Shown: positions 22,210 through 35,189 of the stretch, in pieces | How positions within the stretch are numbered: position 1 is the first letter of the stretch | How the letters are laid out: the number at the start of each line of letters is the position of its first letter | DNA from: Populus alba | Lineage: Eukaryota; Streptophyta; Magnoliopsida; Malpighiales; Salicaceae | Reading direction: 5' to 3' | Length of the DNA stretch: 64,000 bases | NCBI RefSeq assembly: GCF_005239225.2 | Contig: NC_133284.1 | Location: forward strand, 52,174,697-52,238,696 | Made by a program: the position numbers and the translations under genes | The notes under the pieces: model-generated | What the model was told of the DNA's origin: nothing | The model's input: only the letters and a program-made list of their open reading frames with translations | The model's database searches: none

Positions 22210-23130
22210 GATTGATTTATTAAGAATCACACGGATCCATAAACAAACAATCTCGACAAGATAAAACAAAGGCAAAATATTTTTTTATTTTTATATTAGA
22301 GTGTGGTTATGTTTATTTTTTATTTGAAAATATATTAAAATAATTTTTTTATTTTTAAAAAATTATTTTTAAAATTAGCGTATTAAAATGATTAAAAAAC
22401 ATAAAAAAATATTAATTTAAAGTTAATAAAACATAAAAAAATTTTACTTTTTTTTAAATATTTTTAAAATACAAAAATAAATAAGACGTTTATTTGCTAT
22501 GTACGCGGAACATGCTACCCTCTCATGCTCCTTCGTTGACTTAAAATATATTCCCATGGAAATGGCTTCTCGACAAAGGGACTTCAAAGTAATTAGCTTT
22601 CGCTGTTAGGCATGCATGAGGTACAAGATATCCATTTTCACACACAATTCAAATATTTGAGCATTTTGGTCGCCATAAATGATCATTTTAGAGTAAAAAC
22701 AAGGATAAAAATAATAAAAATAAAAGAGGCATCTTGCATGTAGATTTATTTTAAAATTATTGTCTTCATCTTTATAACTAAATATATTTTTATTTTTTCA
22801 ATATTTATATTATCTTCTATCTAAAATTTTAATTAAGTAGCAATCATGAATGCGATAAAAAAAAAAAAAAAAAAACATAATTTAACACAAACAAGCTACA
22901 TTTTCAATGAAAAATATATTGATTATGTGCCTCGATTGTTTGATCTTATCAAAGTATTAATCCAATTGTTATATAAAGTCACATTAACATTATATCTCAA
23001 TTGAATTAATTGTGTATTTTATGCATGAATCCTTAGCAGACAGCTGACTTTTGCATTGCCTTAATGGCAACTAAGAACGCACAACAACTCGCTATTTATG
23101 TACACCTATCTTAATTTGGACCACCAGAAT
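22210..23130. repeat. Left copy of a direct segmental duplication
   Basis: Matches 28780-29510 in the same orientation. Shared landmarks in order: 'catgctaccctc', 'tgctccttcgttgacttaaa', 'gttaggcatgcatg', 'tatgtgcctcgattgttt', 'aaagtcacattaacattata' and 'aacaactcgctatttat'. The copies differ by many substitutions and by insertions in the left copy (including MITE-like AT-rich sequence near 22300-22490), so the duplication is old. The right end of each copy resembles a core promoter (ctatttat...tac), but no gene follows either. Between them lies the CACTA element copy 1. Confidence 0.8.
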
Positions 23131-23157
23131 AAAAAACCAATATAATTTTCTTTTAAA

Positions 23158-23158
23158 A

Positions 23159-23224
<66 letters not shown>

Positions 23225-23226
23225 AA
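23158..23226. repeat. Compound (AT)(GT)(GA) microsatellite
   Basis: Runs of AT, then GT, then GAGAGA with one interruption, immediately after the left segmental-duplication copy. Confidence 0.9.
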
Positions 23227-23639
23227 CAATTGCCTATAATTTTATAAAGTTCCAATAACATATTTATTCGATTTGTAGCATGTTACATGTAGAAGTTTAT
23301 AATAAGAAAAAAAATTAAAAAAACAAAACTTGATTGTTTGTGTTTTATTTTTATTGAGAAAAGACATAACTAAAAATCAATGTCAAAATTGTTTGATTTT
23401 GAGAATTCTCAAAACGTAATTTTGAGTTGTATTTACATAATCATGTCCCATGTTTCGTTTTGTAAGTATGCATGTTTATTAATTAAGTAAATATTTTTTA
23501 GCTTTAAAAAAAAATTAATTTCATTGTTTGATAAATTTTGATATAATTTTATTTATGATGACTACTATTTTTGTTTATTTTTTATTATTTTTAAATAATT
23601 TTATTTTTCATGAAATTAAAAATTGTTTGTTAACATCAA

Positions 23640-24120
23640 CAAATCAATTACCTAACCATATTAATAATAGAAAATTAAAATTTTTTTCCCAATAATCTAT
23701 ATACAATCATTAAAGAATGTGAAAATACAAAAATAAATTAAATAATTCTAACAATATTTATACAATCATTAAATTTAATGAAAAGTTAAAAAAATAAAAA
23801 TAAAAATCAACAATCTATATACAATCATTAAAAAACATAAAAATTAAAAATTTCCAATAACATTTATACAATTATTAATAACAAAAATACTAAACAAAAA
23901 TATTAAAAATTGCCATCAACATTTATGTAGTTATTTATAACATAATTTTTTTTGAAAAAAAATTAAAAATTGCCATTAACATTTATACAATTGTTTATAG
24001 CAAAAACAATTTTAAAAATAAAAAATTTCCATCAACGTTTATACAATTATTAATAACAAAAAAAAATTAAAAAAAATTCCCAATAACATTTATACAATTA
24101 TTAATAAAAAAAATAATAAA
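23640..24120. repeat. AT-rich tandem array, about 60-70-bp units
   Basis: Seven or more degenerate units containing 'aattgccatcaacatttatacaattattaataacaaaaa'. It could be subterminal repeat sequence of the adjacent CACTA element or an independent minisatellite. A purine-rich strand follows (24180-24370), giving spurious frames. Confidence 0.7.
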
Positions 24121-25412
24121 AAAACACAAAAAAAAAAAAAAAAAACCTTACCTTAATGTTGAGTTATTCTGAGCATGAGAAGAGAAAAAAAAAATCTAAA
24201 CAAATCATTAAATAAATAAGAGAAAGAGAAAAGAGGAAAAGATGTACATGTGTGTGAAGGAGAAGAAAAAAGAATGTGTAAAGGAAAGAAGGAGAGAGAA
24301 AAGAGAAAGAAAGATAAAGATTTGGGAGAAGGAGAGAAGAAGTTCCATATAAAAAAAAGAAGAAGGGATGTGCCCCTATGTTTTGATTTCAAAAATTATA
24401 GCTTTTTAGTTTGAGTGTTTTTATCAACGGTTAATTAAATATTAATATTTTTAATTTTTCTGTTAGTAATTTTACCTGTAAAGTGTAATTAAAATTTTCA
24501 ATTTAATAAAAAACTTTCAGAAAGATGCCAAGTACTACTAATATTTTTATTGTCAAAAAATTTAAAATTAATATTTTAATTGTTCTGTTGGCATTTTTGT
24601 TTGTTAAGTCTAATTGAATTTTTCAATTTAATCCAAAATTTTAAGAAAATCCTCCATGCATCACCAACACCTTTACCAACAATAATTTAAATATTAATAT
24701 TTTTAATAAACCCGCCATCTATCATCGATTACTTCCTGTCCGTCGATGATTCCATTTACAAAGTGTAGTAATAGATAGTGCAAGTGATAAGTGAACACTA
24801 CTTTAGCTCTCAGGAAAATATTGATGTACATTAACCTTAATGATTCCCTATGAAATGAACAATAATAAACATTACAAATAAGAAGTGAACAATACCTTAG
24901 CTATCGGAAAAAAACCAATGTACATTAACCATCGAATATCCTATATGTACTGAACAATAATAAATAATGCAAGTGAGAAATGAATAGTACCTTAGCTCTT
25001 ATGAAAATATTGACAGACATTTGTTTTCGATAACCCCGTATGTATTGAATACAATGAACAATGCGATTGAGAGGTGAAAAGCTCCAATGCTCTCTGGAAT
25101 ATACTGACGACCTTAATCTGTCGGTGTGTTTGTTTGTATTTTTCAAAGTAGTCAGTATTTTCATATGTGAAAATAGTTCATGTTGTGAAATTGTATCTAT
25201 ATTTCTTATGTATCTATCATGCAAATACCTAAAATCACAATAGTACACACAACACAATAGCACAAGTTCTGTGTATAATAATAAAATCACATAAAATAAA
25301 TGTTTCATTGTGATTTAATAATAAATAAACATCATTGTCATTACATTAAATTTAATTTCGTCCAAAAATATTACATCATAGTTTATGGAATTACACAATT
25401 GTTTTGTGCAAA

Positions 25413-25640
25413 TTAATCAGAATCATCTTCTTTTTTAATTTTATCATCGTCATATCCATCACAATCTTTTACGTTGATTTCATCGATATCATTATCTTCA
25501 CTAACTTGTGTATGTTCGCTGGTTTTTAAAACATCATTTAACTTTTCAATGTCAATATCAACAAAAGTATTCTTGGCAATGTGAACATTTAAATTTTCAT
25601 CTAAGTCATTAAACAGAACAACTCGATATGGATCAACCAA
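25413..25640 (-). pseudogene. C-terminal acidic tail of CACTA transposase, copy 1
   Basis: 75 codons, VDPYRVVLFNDLDENLNVHI through an Asp/Glu-rich end. The homologous segment of copy 2 (about 45548-45776, +) has two in-frame stops. This is the longest surviving open stretch of the 3' part and has no promoter of its own. Confidence 0.65.
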
Positions 25641-27299
25641 CTAATCAAGTTGAAAAACATTATCTCTCACAATTAATTCATTGTTGCCATCAAGAAGAAC
25701 CTAGACATGACCCTTGAGTTTGATTTTTACTATGGATAACCAATCAATTCTTGAACGATCATTTCTAAAGTATGTGTAATAATTTTGCTGGTATTGCCTA
25801 GAGAAAACAAAAATATCGTCGACATTGCGAAGTCTAACCTTTGTATTAATTTCAAACAAACCATAATGAGGATCTACTCTAATTTCTCTGTCAGTGGTAT
25901 CATACCAATAATATTTGAGTAAAAAACTCTATTATGATTGTTATGATATTGCAATTCAATGATCTCTTCTAACTTCTTATAGTACTCAGCTTCAAACTCA
26001 TTAAAAGTCGATCTTTTAAAACAAACCACATTGTTATATGTCTTTCTACCCTAACCATACGCTTTAGTATGAAACACATGTTCATTGATAAAATATCTGT
26101 TATGGCACTTCACCTTTCCTTCAGGACCTAGACGTAGTAAATTCAAAGTAAACTAACATTCCCTTCCAATTGATAAACTTGATATATGAAGTACATCTCC
26201 ATCATAGTTCACAAGAAATGTGTAATTAAATTATGTGTCCCTAGAGATAAGAATAATTAAACAGTCCTTACATGTATTATGAACCACGTGGAAAATTATT
26301 CATCTTGCAATCAAAAAATTTAGGATTCAGTTAGTTGTAAGTTTTTGGATAGTAAAAATTGACGATGTTGCCTACAAGAAATTTAATAATATATCAATTT
26401 ATGATAGTATAAGAGATAAATTATTTGAAAGTAACAACATGTGGAGTATTATACTTACTGAATAAAAGGCCTCAATATATGTTTATCTGAATTCTTTCTA
26501 TCAAATATCTTCTTGTAATATTTTTTGGTATGAGTCATCCAGAATGAGAGAATATTGACAAGTTTATAATTAAAGGCATTTCCCCACCATCGTCATGCCT
26601 TGGAACGCAATTAATTCTTGTTCTCAAATGAGGCTTGAAATAGTACGAGATAAATATTGAGATCTCTTCAACAATATAAGCCTCTATTATTAAAGCCTTA
26701 ACATGCGTCTTGTTTCTAACTTTTCTCTTAAGTTTGAACAAGTACATGCATTGAATAAAATAAATCTTTTGAATTAAAAAAAAACAATAGAAACTTAATT
26801 ATGATGCATATGCAATCCCTAACCTCTTGAATTGATAGGGCCTCCAACTTTTTTCTTAAACGATAGATATATATGTAGATACTCTATTTAGTCGAAGAAT
26901 AATAGACATAATATCATCGCAAGTTTTTTAGATTGTCTGGATGATATTCATTCTAAACCTCTCCATACGTTGTGTTTGTAACTTATTAGAGCATATATCT
27001 TTAAAGAAGTGATTGATCTCCATGAGTACATCCTATATCATATTTGGCAATAAATCCCAATAAGCTAGTGGAATGAGAGTTTATATAAACACATGTCAGT
27101 CATGACTCTTCATTCTATATAATTTGCAATCCTCCAAATTCACCAACCTTGGTATGTTCGAATTATGTCCACAAGAAAACATAAACTCTTAAGGTATTGG
27201 TAGACAAGTAACTGTGTATTCTTATCTAAAGCTAAGTTGGCTTTGGGCTTTGTGACCTGTGACCCATCATAAACTAACTTTATAGTCTTACAATGACAA

Positions 27300-27303
<4 letters not shown>

Positions 27304-27350
<47 letters not shown>
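27304..27350. repeat. (AT)n microsatellite
   Basis: About 22 consecutive AT dinucleotides inside CACTA copy 1. Copy 2 lacks it at the matching place (near 42295), so it expanded after the copies separated. Confidence 0.9.
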
Positions 27351-28779
27351 TATCCTTGATGTTGTCATTTGTCTTTCTTTTCATATCAATAACCGTGTTG
27401 AAAATATTTTCAAACATGTTCTTTTCAATATGCATGACATCAAGGTTATAGCGGAAGAGATTGGTCTTTCAATAAGAAAACTCTTAGAAAGCACTTGGTT
27501 TTACTTAATTATGGGTCAAACCAAAACTATGAAACTTCTGCTTATCAAATTGAAAACCAAACATAATGTCAACGTACTCCGACACCACGTCATATAATTC
27601 TTCACCTAACAATAGCGGTGATGTAACATCCCTTTTAACTCTGCCAATATAGAAGCCCTTTCTATTCTTTTTATACTTGTAATTTGTTGGCAAGAACCAC
27701 TTGTGGCAATAAAAAATGATATTTTACCACTATTTGTTAACGTGAAGGCCTTGTTATTTTTCATACAATATTAACATGCTAGTTTTCCTTGTGTGCTCCA
27801 ACCAGAAATCATTATATATGAAAAACAATATTGATAATCCACATCAAAGCTATCTTCATTTGAAAATTTTGTTTCATCAATACATCATATATCAATGCCC
27901 TTGATGACCACAATTACTTCAACTCATCAATCAATGGACGAAGACAAACATTTATATTATGATCTGGACTATTAGGATCGAGTATGACCATAGATAAAAA
28001 CATGAATTCCTGCCTCATACAGATCCTTAGTAGCAAGTTGTAAACCATGAGTATTATTGACCAACAAGAACAATGAGCAACAAATGAATAGAATGGATTG
28101 AATTTGTCTATAAATAACTCAAGATGAACGTTTCTTGATTCCATTAACAAATGATGATGCACCCTATTAAAATGTTTCAGGTTTCATCATCTGAAGGGTG
28201 CATAATCACTCCATTCACTGCATCCTGTGAATGATACTATGTCATGTGCTTAACGGTCTGTTATGACATGAATAATCTTTGCAGTCTAGGTGTGATTGAG
28301 AAGTATCTAAACTTTCTAATGTGCGACAAGATTCCTTTCCATTCCAGTTCTGGGTTTATAATGAGCATACTTACTTGTTCTGCACTCGTCAAGTCATAAA
28401 TTAAATATTACAAATGGATTTACTAATGAATTTAAATTCATCAATAATTCTATTTGTAAAAATAACATGTCATCATACTTCTTGACTATTTTTTTCATTC
28501 ATTTTTTTCTCATTGTAATTCTCTCGATATATATACAAAGGGAATATTTTTGTCAGTGTTTACCGATGGATATTGCTTAGGCATATTCAGTCAAAAAAAT
28601 TCACTGCAATCTATTAACGGAAATATTTTCTTTGTGTATTTGTTTATATTTCTCAATTTCTTGGTTGTATATATTTTCTAAAAAATAATCAAATACTACC
28701 GTGACAACTTGAAATTAAGATCACTTTCAAGCTACAAGTGTAGGAGACCCAAGAGATCCGAGATTTATTTATTTTTTAA

Positions 28780-29510
28780 TTAGGAAACAAGATAGATTTA
28801 TTAAGAATCAGGCAAAACACATACATCCACAAACCAAAAACCTCAACGAAATAGGCTAAGGCAAAAGGCAAAATGCTTTCTCTTTGATTTGCTATATATG
28901 ATAAACATGCTACCCTCTTATGCTCCTTCGTTGACTTAAAAAAAGCTTCTGAGGAAATGGCTGCTTAAAAAGGGGACCTGGTGACTTGAGCTTTGCCTGT
29001 TAGACATGCATGGAGTCACTATCTATAACCAAATTAATTAAGATGCGCGTACAAAATACCCATTTTTAATACATGATTTTGAGCATTTAGGTAGCGTTAA
29101 ATGACCCTTTAAAAAAAAAAGGATAAAAATAAAAGGGAAACGTTTCATGTAGATTAACTTCTATTGTTTTTATTTTTTTAATTAAATATTTTTATTTTTT
29201 TAATATTTATTTTTTATATCTTAAAACGCTAACCAAACATAAGTTTGTTCCAGAAACAACAAGCTAGCCATATATTTTCAGTGGAAAAACTATAACTATT
29301 GACTATGTGCCTCGATTGTTCGATCTTATCAAAGTGTTAATCCAATTGTTCATAGAAGCAGCCAATTATACAAAGTCACATTAACATTATATCTCAATTG
29401 AATTAATTGTGTATTTTTATGCATGAACCCTTATGCAGTAAGCTGACTTTTCCATTGCCTTAATGGCAACTAAGAACGCTCAACAACTCGCTATTTATAT
29501 ACAACTATGT
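28780..29510. repeat. Right copy of the direct segmental duplication
   Basis: Same orientation and order of landmarks as 22210-23130. It has an extra 'catagaagcagccaat' segment absent from the left copy, and ends 'aacaactcgctatttatatacaac'. Confidence 0.8.
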
Positions 29511-31860
29511 ATCATTAATAAAAAAAAAAAATATTAATGACAAATAATAATCACTATCATCCTTTTAAAATAATTAATTTCCCTTGAAAAGTTATTAAGA
29601 ATCATCATCATAATTTTCAAATAATTTTTACTAATATTTTTTGGAAATTAAAACTATCATTATCTTTAATTTAATTAATAAAGAAAACACTTTTAAGTTA
29701 ATTTTTAGTCAATCTATTTTCATGAGAAACTTAATTTGCTTCAAATCATTGTTTTAATTTCAAAAACTTAATTATCAAAGAGACAAGAACTCTAAGAGTA
29801 ATTCCTTACATAGTTATTAAACCTAATTACTCAACTTGGTATATCCACTCGATAACTCGTTAATCGAAAATTTTTTCAAGTCTCATCTCAATGTTGTCTG
29901 AAGGTTGATCAAGTTAAATTTTTTTCGTTCAATTGACCTGATTAAATTTAGACGAGACCTAACTGACTCAAATCTAAAGTATTTTTTTTAAAATTTTTAT
30001 CTAAGATAATATTGATTTATGATTTAAAAAAACTATATAATATTATTTTATCTAAATTGATGACTCAAATCAGTTTTGATAACTATATGATAATAGGGTT
30101 AGTGGCAAGTCATTCTCGGGAACTACTTTTACATTACCAATTTTTTTCTCCTATTCAACCACTACTTATTTTATTGTGGTGGAATTTTTATTGCTTAGAT
30201 GCAAGCACGAAGGAACTGAAAATTCAAAGCTGCAAAATTGCACGTTATCATTTGGGATCAAATTCACCATAGAAGAAGAGATAAATAAGCTTAAAAACTG
30301 AATGAGATGTAGACTTTCTTTCACCTTTCCACGCTAAATATACAGGCTGCCATAATCGTTTGACCCTTTTGCTTTCTCATCAAATTGTTTTGAATTTATT
30401 ATATAGCGTTTATTTTGATATATTTGACCATAATACTCTTGTTTGTTTGGCAGTTTATGAGATGGGCATGATTAGATTAGAAAGTACTAGACAAAACAAA
30501 AAAATAAGGACTTGGTATCATTATGGTTTCATGCAAAGCTCTAAGGATAAAAATACAACCATAAGAAATGTACCTTAATTGATTAGGTTTTAAATTTATT
30601 TTTAAAAGTTACCAATTCGAGTATCACAAACCTCAAAATTATTGAAGGCTTACATGATTGTTAATTTTAGAGTCAGTAAAAATTAATGAGGTGCGCGTAA
30701 GCTGATCTGGACACTGACATTAATAAAAAAAATATAGAAAATACAGAAGATTTGATGATAGGTATGAAATTTAAATTTGTAGTTTTATTCTCTGGAAGAT
30801 AAATCTAATTTTATGTTTTTGTAAAAGTTTACAAGATCTTTAAATAAACTAGAAAACCCTATACCTAATTAGAAAACAAATAAAAATCCAAAAACATTAA
30901 AGAGATTAATACGAAATCTGAAAAAAAACCTAGAAAAAAATAACAAAATTGGCAAAAATAGCAACTTATAGGTCCAATAAATGACAAAATAATCTTACTT
31001 GGAAAAATTACTTAAAGAATCACTTAGAAAAATTTTAAATTCAATCTAATTGTTGGATCTTTCATCTTTTTAAGTCACTATTCTAATATGGTGTAGCCAA
31101 ACCTTCACTCGAGCGTAAATATATTTTATTTATTCATAAATATATTTATTAGATTATCTACATAGTTTATTTATGATATATTTTATTTATTTGTGACAAA
31201 TCTTCAATTAGATACTTAAAACCTTTAATTTTCACAAGATAATTTTGTATTTTCATTAAAATTTTGAATATGTTTTTGATGTTGATATGTAAAGGGTAAA
31301 TCCTGAAAAGCAGTGGCAAAATATAATCGCATTTGAATAATGAAAGAGTTAGAGCAATTTTTTCATGATGAATTCTTATTATTTTTTAAAAAGCTTCGAT
31401 GATTTTTTATTGGAACTCCAATCCATTTTCTTCTTTTAAGCAAAAACATCAGCTAATTCGCTGATCGCCAGGATATAGGTCTCGGTCGTTTGGATGTATT
31501 TTTTAAAATAAAAGTTAAGAAAAATGGTCTTTTAACTAAATTTTTTTTATAGCCATTTAGTTGACATAGTTATTTTTATTAAACGATTAATTGGTTGAGC
31601 TTTACGACTTAGCAACGAAGATCAGTAAAGAATCTTTCGAGAGACAATGGTCAACATGGTATATGTGTTACATATAAAATTAATATTGATTTTATTACAT
31701 GAATCAAGATCTAATTATACTATACTTAAAAAATACATGGGAAAAACATTGTATATTTATTGTGGACATAAACTCATTATATTGTGGATCACACTATAGA
31801 CAATAGTGTTTATATTGTGGATGATGTTGTAGCATCATGAAGGCATTGTTTTTGCTATTT
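29511..31860. other. Non-coding stretch with one SINE-like element
   Basis: AT-rich DNA without a supported gene. At about 30570-30735 (+) lies a SINE-like unit: an A-box-like 'ttaattgattagg', a B-box-like 'aattcgagtatcac', then 'acatgattgttaattttagagtcagt', 'gaggtgcgcgtaagctgatctggacac' and an A-rich tail. Short open frames at 30012-30578 show no similarity and are not called. Confidence 0.4.
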
Positions 31861-31879
31861 TTTAGTCAGAATGTAATGC

Positions 31880-34390
31880 TAGAAGCGTTGTCTTTTGTAT
31901 GTTATGTGCCAAAAGTTGCTAGATTGGGCTGCCTTATGTTCTATGTTAAAAGCTACTAGGTCTGGCTGGGTAGCCAAACCCACCACCATTGGGTATGGCT
32001 GGCTAGCGGGTCTGGCTGAGTCGCTTCTAATATCTGGCTTGATAGCCAGATTTAACACTACTGGATTCGACTTTGAACCAGATCTAGATATGTTCAATTT
32101 TAGTTTTTTTTTATTATTTCTTTTTAGATTTTTTTTCTCTTATTGAATTTTTTTTCATACGATGAAGAAGAAATAAATTAATGAGACTTTTATTATATTG
32201 TGCAAAATTTAGGTGATGATGTTTTTTTTCATTTGAAGTTGGGTTACTTGAATTTATTTTCTCTTAGTGTTGGGCTGTGCTACCAGCAGGACCCAATAGA
32301 TTTGGGTCCCGCTGCCAGCTTTTCCCATTCTAATTATCAAGATCCGGCTACCCAAGTAAGAAAGATTTCTATTAACAAACAAACCGAGGAGAGTGATCTA
32401 CTACTTATTTAATTTTTTTTTTATATATCCTAAAGAGAAAATAAATTGATAAAACTTTTTTTATATTGTACAAAAGTGGGTGATGATAAAAAAAAAAATA
32501 AAATTATTTGAGGTTGGGTTAGATTTTTTAGCCCTGCTGCTAGCTTTGCCTATTCTAATTATCAAGATCTAGCTACCCAAATAAGAAAGATTTCTAATAA
32601 AAAACAAAGCGAGGAGAGCGATGTACAACTTATTTATTTATTTTTTCATATGGTAAAGATGAAATAAATTGATGAGACTTTTTTATATTATATAAAAGTT
32701 GGGTGAGAATAATTTTTTTCAGTTGAGATTGGGTTAAATTTTCTTATTAAAGCATGCTTGTTTTTGCGTTTAAAAAATGCTTTAAAAAAATTTGAATTTT
32801 TTTTCTTTAATTGAAATTATTTTTTTTGATGTTTGTGTATTATTTTGATATGATGATATAAAAAATCAATGTTAATAAAAAATATTATCTCAATATATTT
32901 TTTTTTAAAAAAAATATTTTAACAAATAACTATTATGTAATAATATAATAACTAGCATATTGGCTCGCGCTCAGGTCAATAACAATTTTTTTTCTCAAAT
33001 GTAAAAATACTTGAATTGAGTTAAAAGCACAGAATGTATTTACACCATTACCATTTTCAAATAAAGTATTTTCTACAACAGCACCATGAATATTGCATAG
33101 CAAAGTAGCGCCCAATATACTAGCAACTAATTTCTTTCCCTTTAATTTTTTTTCCTTTTAAGCTATTTTCAATTTGATTTGTTTTCCTTTTTAATTTTTT
33201 TTTCATACTGTAAAGAGGAAATAAATTGATGTTATTTTTTTTTATATTATACAAAAGTTGAGTGATGATAATTGTTTTTCATTTGAGGTTGTGTTGAAGT
33301 TTCTTATTAAAGCATGTTTGTCTTTGTGTTTTAAAAATGATTTTAAAAAAATTGAATTATTTTTTTTTTTTCTTTACTTCAAATTAATATTCTTTGATTT
33401 TTTTGTATTATTTTGATGTGATGATATAAAAAATAAAATTTTAAAAATAAAAAAATATTATCTCAATATTGTTTTTTAAATAACCATTATGTAATAATAT
33501 AATAACTAGCATGTTGGCTTATGCTTCACAGTGGGTGAATAACATTTTTTTAAAAATGTAAAAATGCTTGAGTTGGGTTAAAAGCACAGAATGCATTTGT
33601 ACCATCACATCTTCAAGTAAAATATTTTTTACAATAGCATCATGAATAACTCATAGTAGAACAGCGTCCAAAACACCGTCAACTAATTTTTTTTCTTTTA
33701 ACATATTTCCAATTTTATTTTTTCCCTCTTTACTTTTTTATTTTCTCTTATTTAATTTTTTTTTCCATATTGTAAAGAGAAAATAAATTGATGAGAGTTT
33801 TTTATATTATACAAAAGTTGGGTGATGATAATTTGTTTTCATTTGAGGTTGGGTTGAATTTTCTTATTAAAGCATGTTTTTTTTTTTTTTGCTTTTCAAA
33901 AATGCTTTTAAAAAAATTTAATTTTTATTTTTATTTTTTTATTTACTTAAAATAAATATTTTTTGATGTGATGATATAAAAAAACAGATTTTATAAAATT
34001 AAAAAAATATTATCTTAATATATTTTTTTAGAAAGATATTTTAAGATATTTTCAATTTTATTTTTTTGAGATATTAGGTTTGGTCTGATTGCAAGACCCA
34101 ATAGTGTTAGGCCGTGTTGTCCAATTTGATTAATTATACTGGCAACTAATTTCTTTTCCTTTAATTTTTTTTCTTTTAAAATATTTTCAATTTGATTTTT
34201 TCTTAATTGGACCTAATAGAGGTAGAGCTAATGCTATTATGTCCGTCTTTACAGCCAGATCCAAGGCTATCTTGGGTCTGACATTACCACAAAACCTAAA
34301 ATATTTAATATATTTTTTATACTTATATATTTAAAAAAATATTATTGACTGGCTGCAGAGCGCGGGTAAATATGCTAGTTAATATATAAA
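31880..34390. repeat. Complex tandem-repeat block, about 225- and 570-bp units
   Basis: Two units of about 225 bp (near 32300 and 32530) share 'attctaattatcaagatc', 'ctacccaa' and 'gaggagag'. About three larger units of 560-570 bp follow (anchors near 32650, 33205 and 33775), sharing 'aaataaattgatg', 'aaaagttgggtgatgataat', 'tttcttattaaagcatg', 'gatgtgatgatataaaa' and 'aataactagcat'. At 32950 the motif ACTAGCATATTGGCTCGCGCTC appears, and its near-perfect inverse GAGCGCGGGTAAATATGCTAGT lies at about 34358-34379. The block is probably a nested or tandemly amplified transposon of unknown class; no coding capacity. Confidence 0.6.
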
Positions 34391-35189
34391 ATTGAAACAT
34401 TTTTTATATATATCTAATTAAAGTATTATGATGTTAGATATGATATCACAACTTTACTTAGCTAAGTTTTTATGGTACATTTTTTATGACAATAATTTGA
34501 AGAAATTTTTGTAAAAAGATTTTAATGAGTATTTTTGGACAAACTATTTGCATATCAAATCCAAATCCCTCTCCATTAAATTTCAAGCAAATTATATATC
34601 ATAATCGATATATCAATGGGAAAAAAAAATGGTAACCTTCCTTTGAATTTATATATTTAAAGAAACAAGAAAGTAGAAAAATGTTAAAATCAGATTGTCA
34701 TCTGCTGAGATGACAAGGAAATTATAGAATTAGTCTTGCTTGTATATCTTCTGGGATTGCAGAGTTCGTCTACTGCTATTTCAAGGAGACAAGTTTTTCA
34801 AACCCCAGTATTTGAAATGTAAAGGCATTTAGTTGAGTGAGTCTAATTTACTGACATTTAGCCCTATGATGTCTTTGTCACATATTACACTTCCCCTTGA
34901 AACTCCTCTAATGGGAATGCATAGCTAGATCGACCAGAATACTCCAGCCGGTATAGTTTTGTTTTCTTTTTTTCATTTTAGTTTTTTATGGTTTTTTATG
35001 GTTTTTTATTTTTTTTTTGGGTAGCTGATATTTATACCGTTAATCATAGTTGTAAAATTTATCTCAGGATAGATCTACGTCCCATGTCGAGAGGGTTGAT
35101 CTCAAAAAACAAAGATTAATAGGTTGACGATCATATTTTGACCAAATCAATCCCAGACGGATCAAGTCGGCAAGTTAAATCCGAATTTT
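34391..35189. other. Non-coding stretch, no recognisable feature
   Basis: AT-rich with a less repetitive segment at about 34690-34940. No open frame of note and no repeat partner was noticed inside the window. Confidence 0.3.

Larger units (their letters stand above)
24680..28400 (-). mobile_element. Degenerate CACTA (En/Spm, TNP2-type) transposon, copy 1
   Basis: On the minus strand, broken frames appear in the order of plant TNP2 transposases. The transposase_21-like part is at 28200-27880 (SRNVHLELFIDKFNPF, then a 'CSCW...YNLLLRICM' stretch, ending RPLIDELK), then YDVVSEYVDIMFGFQFDKQK at about 27590. A DUF4218-like region lies at 26747-26535 (VEEISIFISYYFKPHLRTRI, RHDDGG, IFSHSG). A DUF4216-like region is near 26000 and an acidic tail at 25640-25413. 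Stops and frameshifts separate every block, so no enzyme is made. Near the 3' end (24770-25080) are three or four 90-bp subterminal repeats ('gaacaataataaac...', 'cttagctct'). A clean CACTA terminus was not found. It is an inverted paralogue of the copy at 41605-46515. Confidence 0.8.

Noticed and set aside
23130..24680. True CACTA termini for copy 1
   Set aside because: No CACTA-starting inverted terminus or 3-bp target duplication could be placed; the boundaries given are those of similarity to copy 2.
30012..30578. Two plus-strand frames of 86 and 72 codons
   Set aside because: AT-rich, no similarity, no splice or promoter context; the second runs into a SINE-like repeat.
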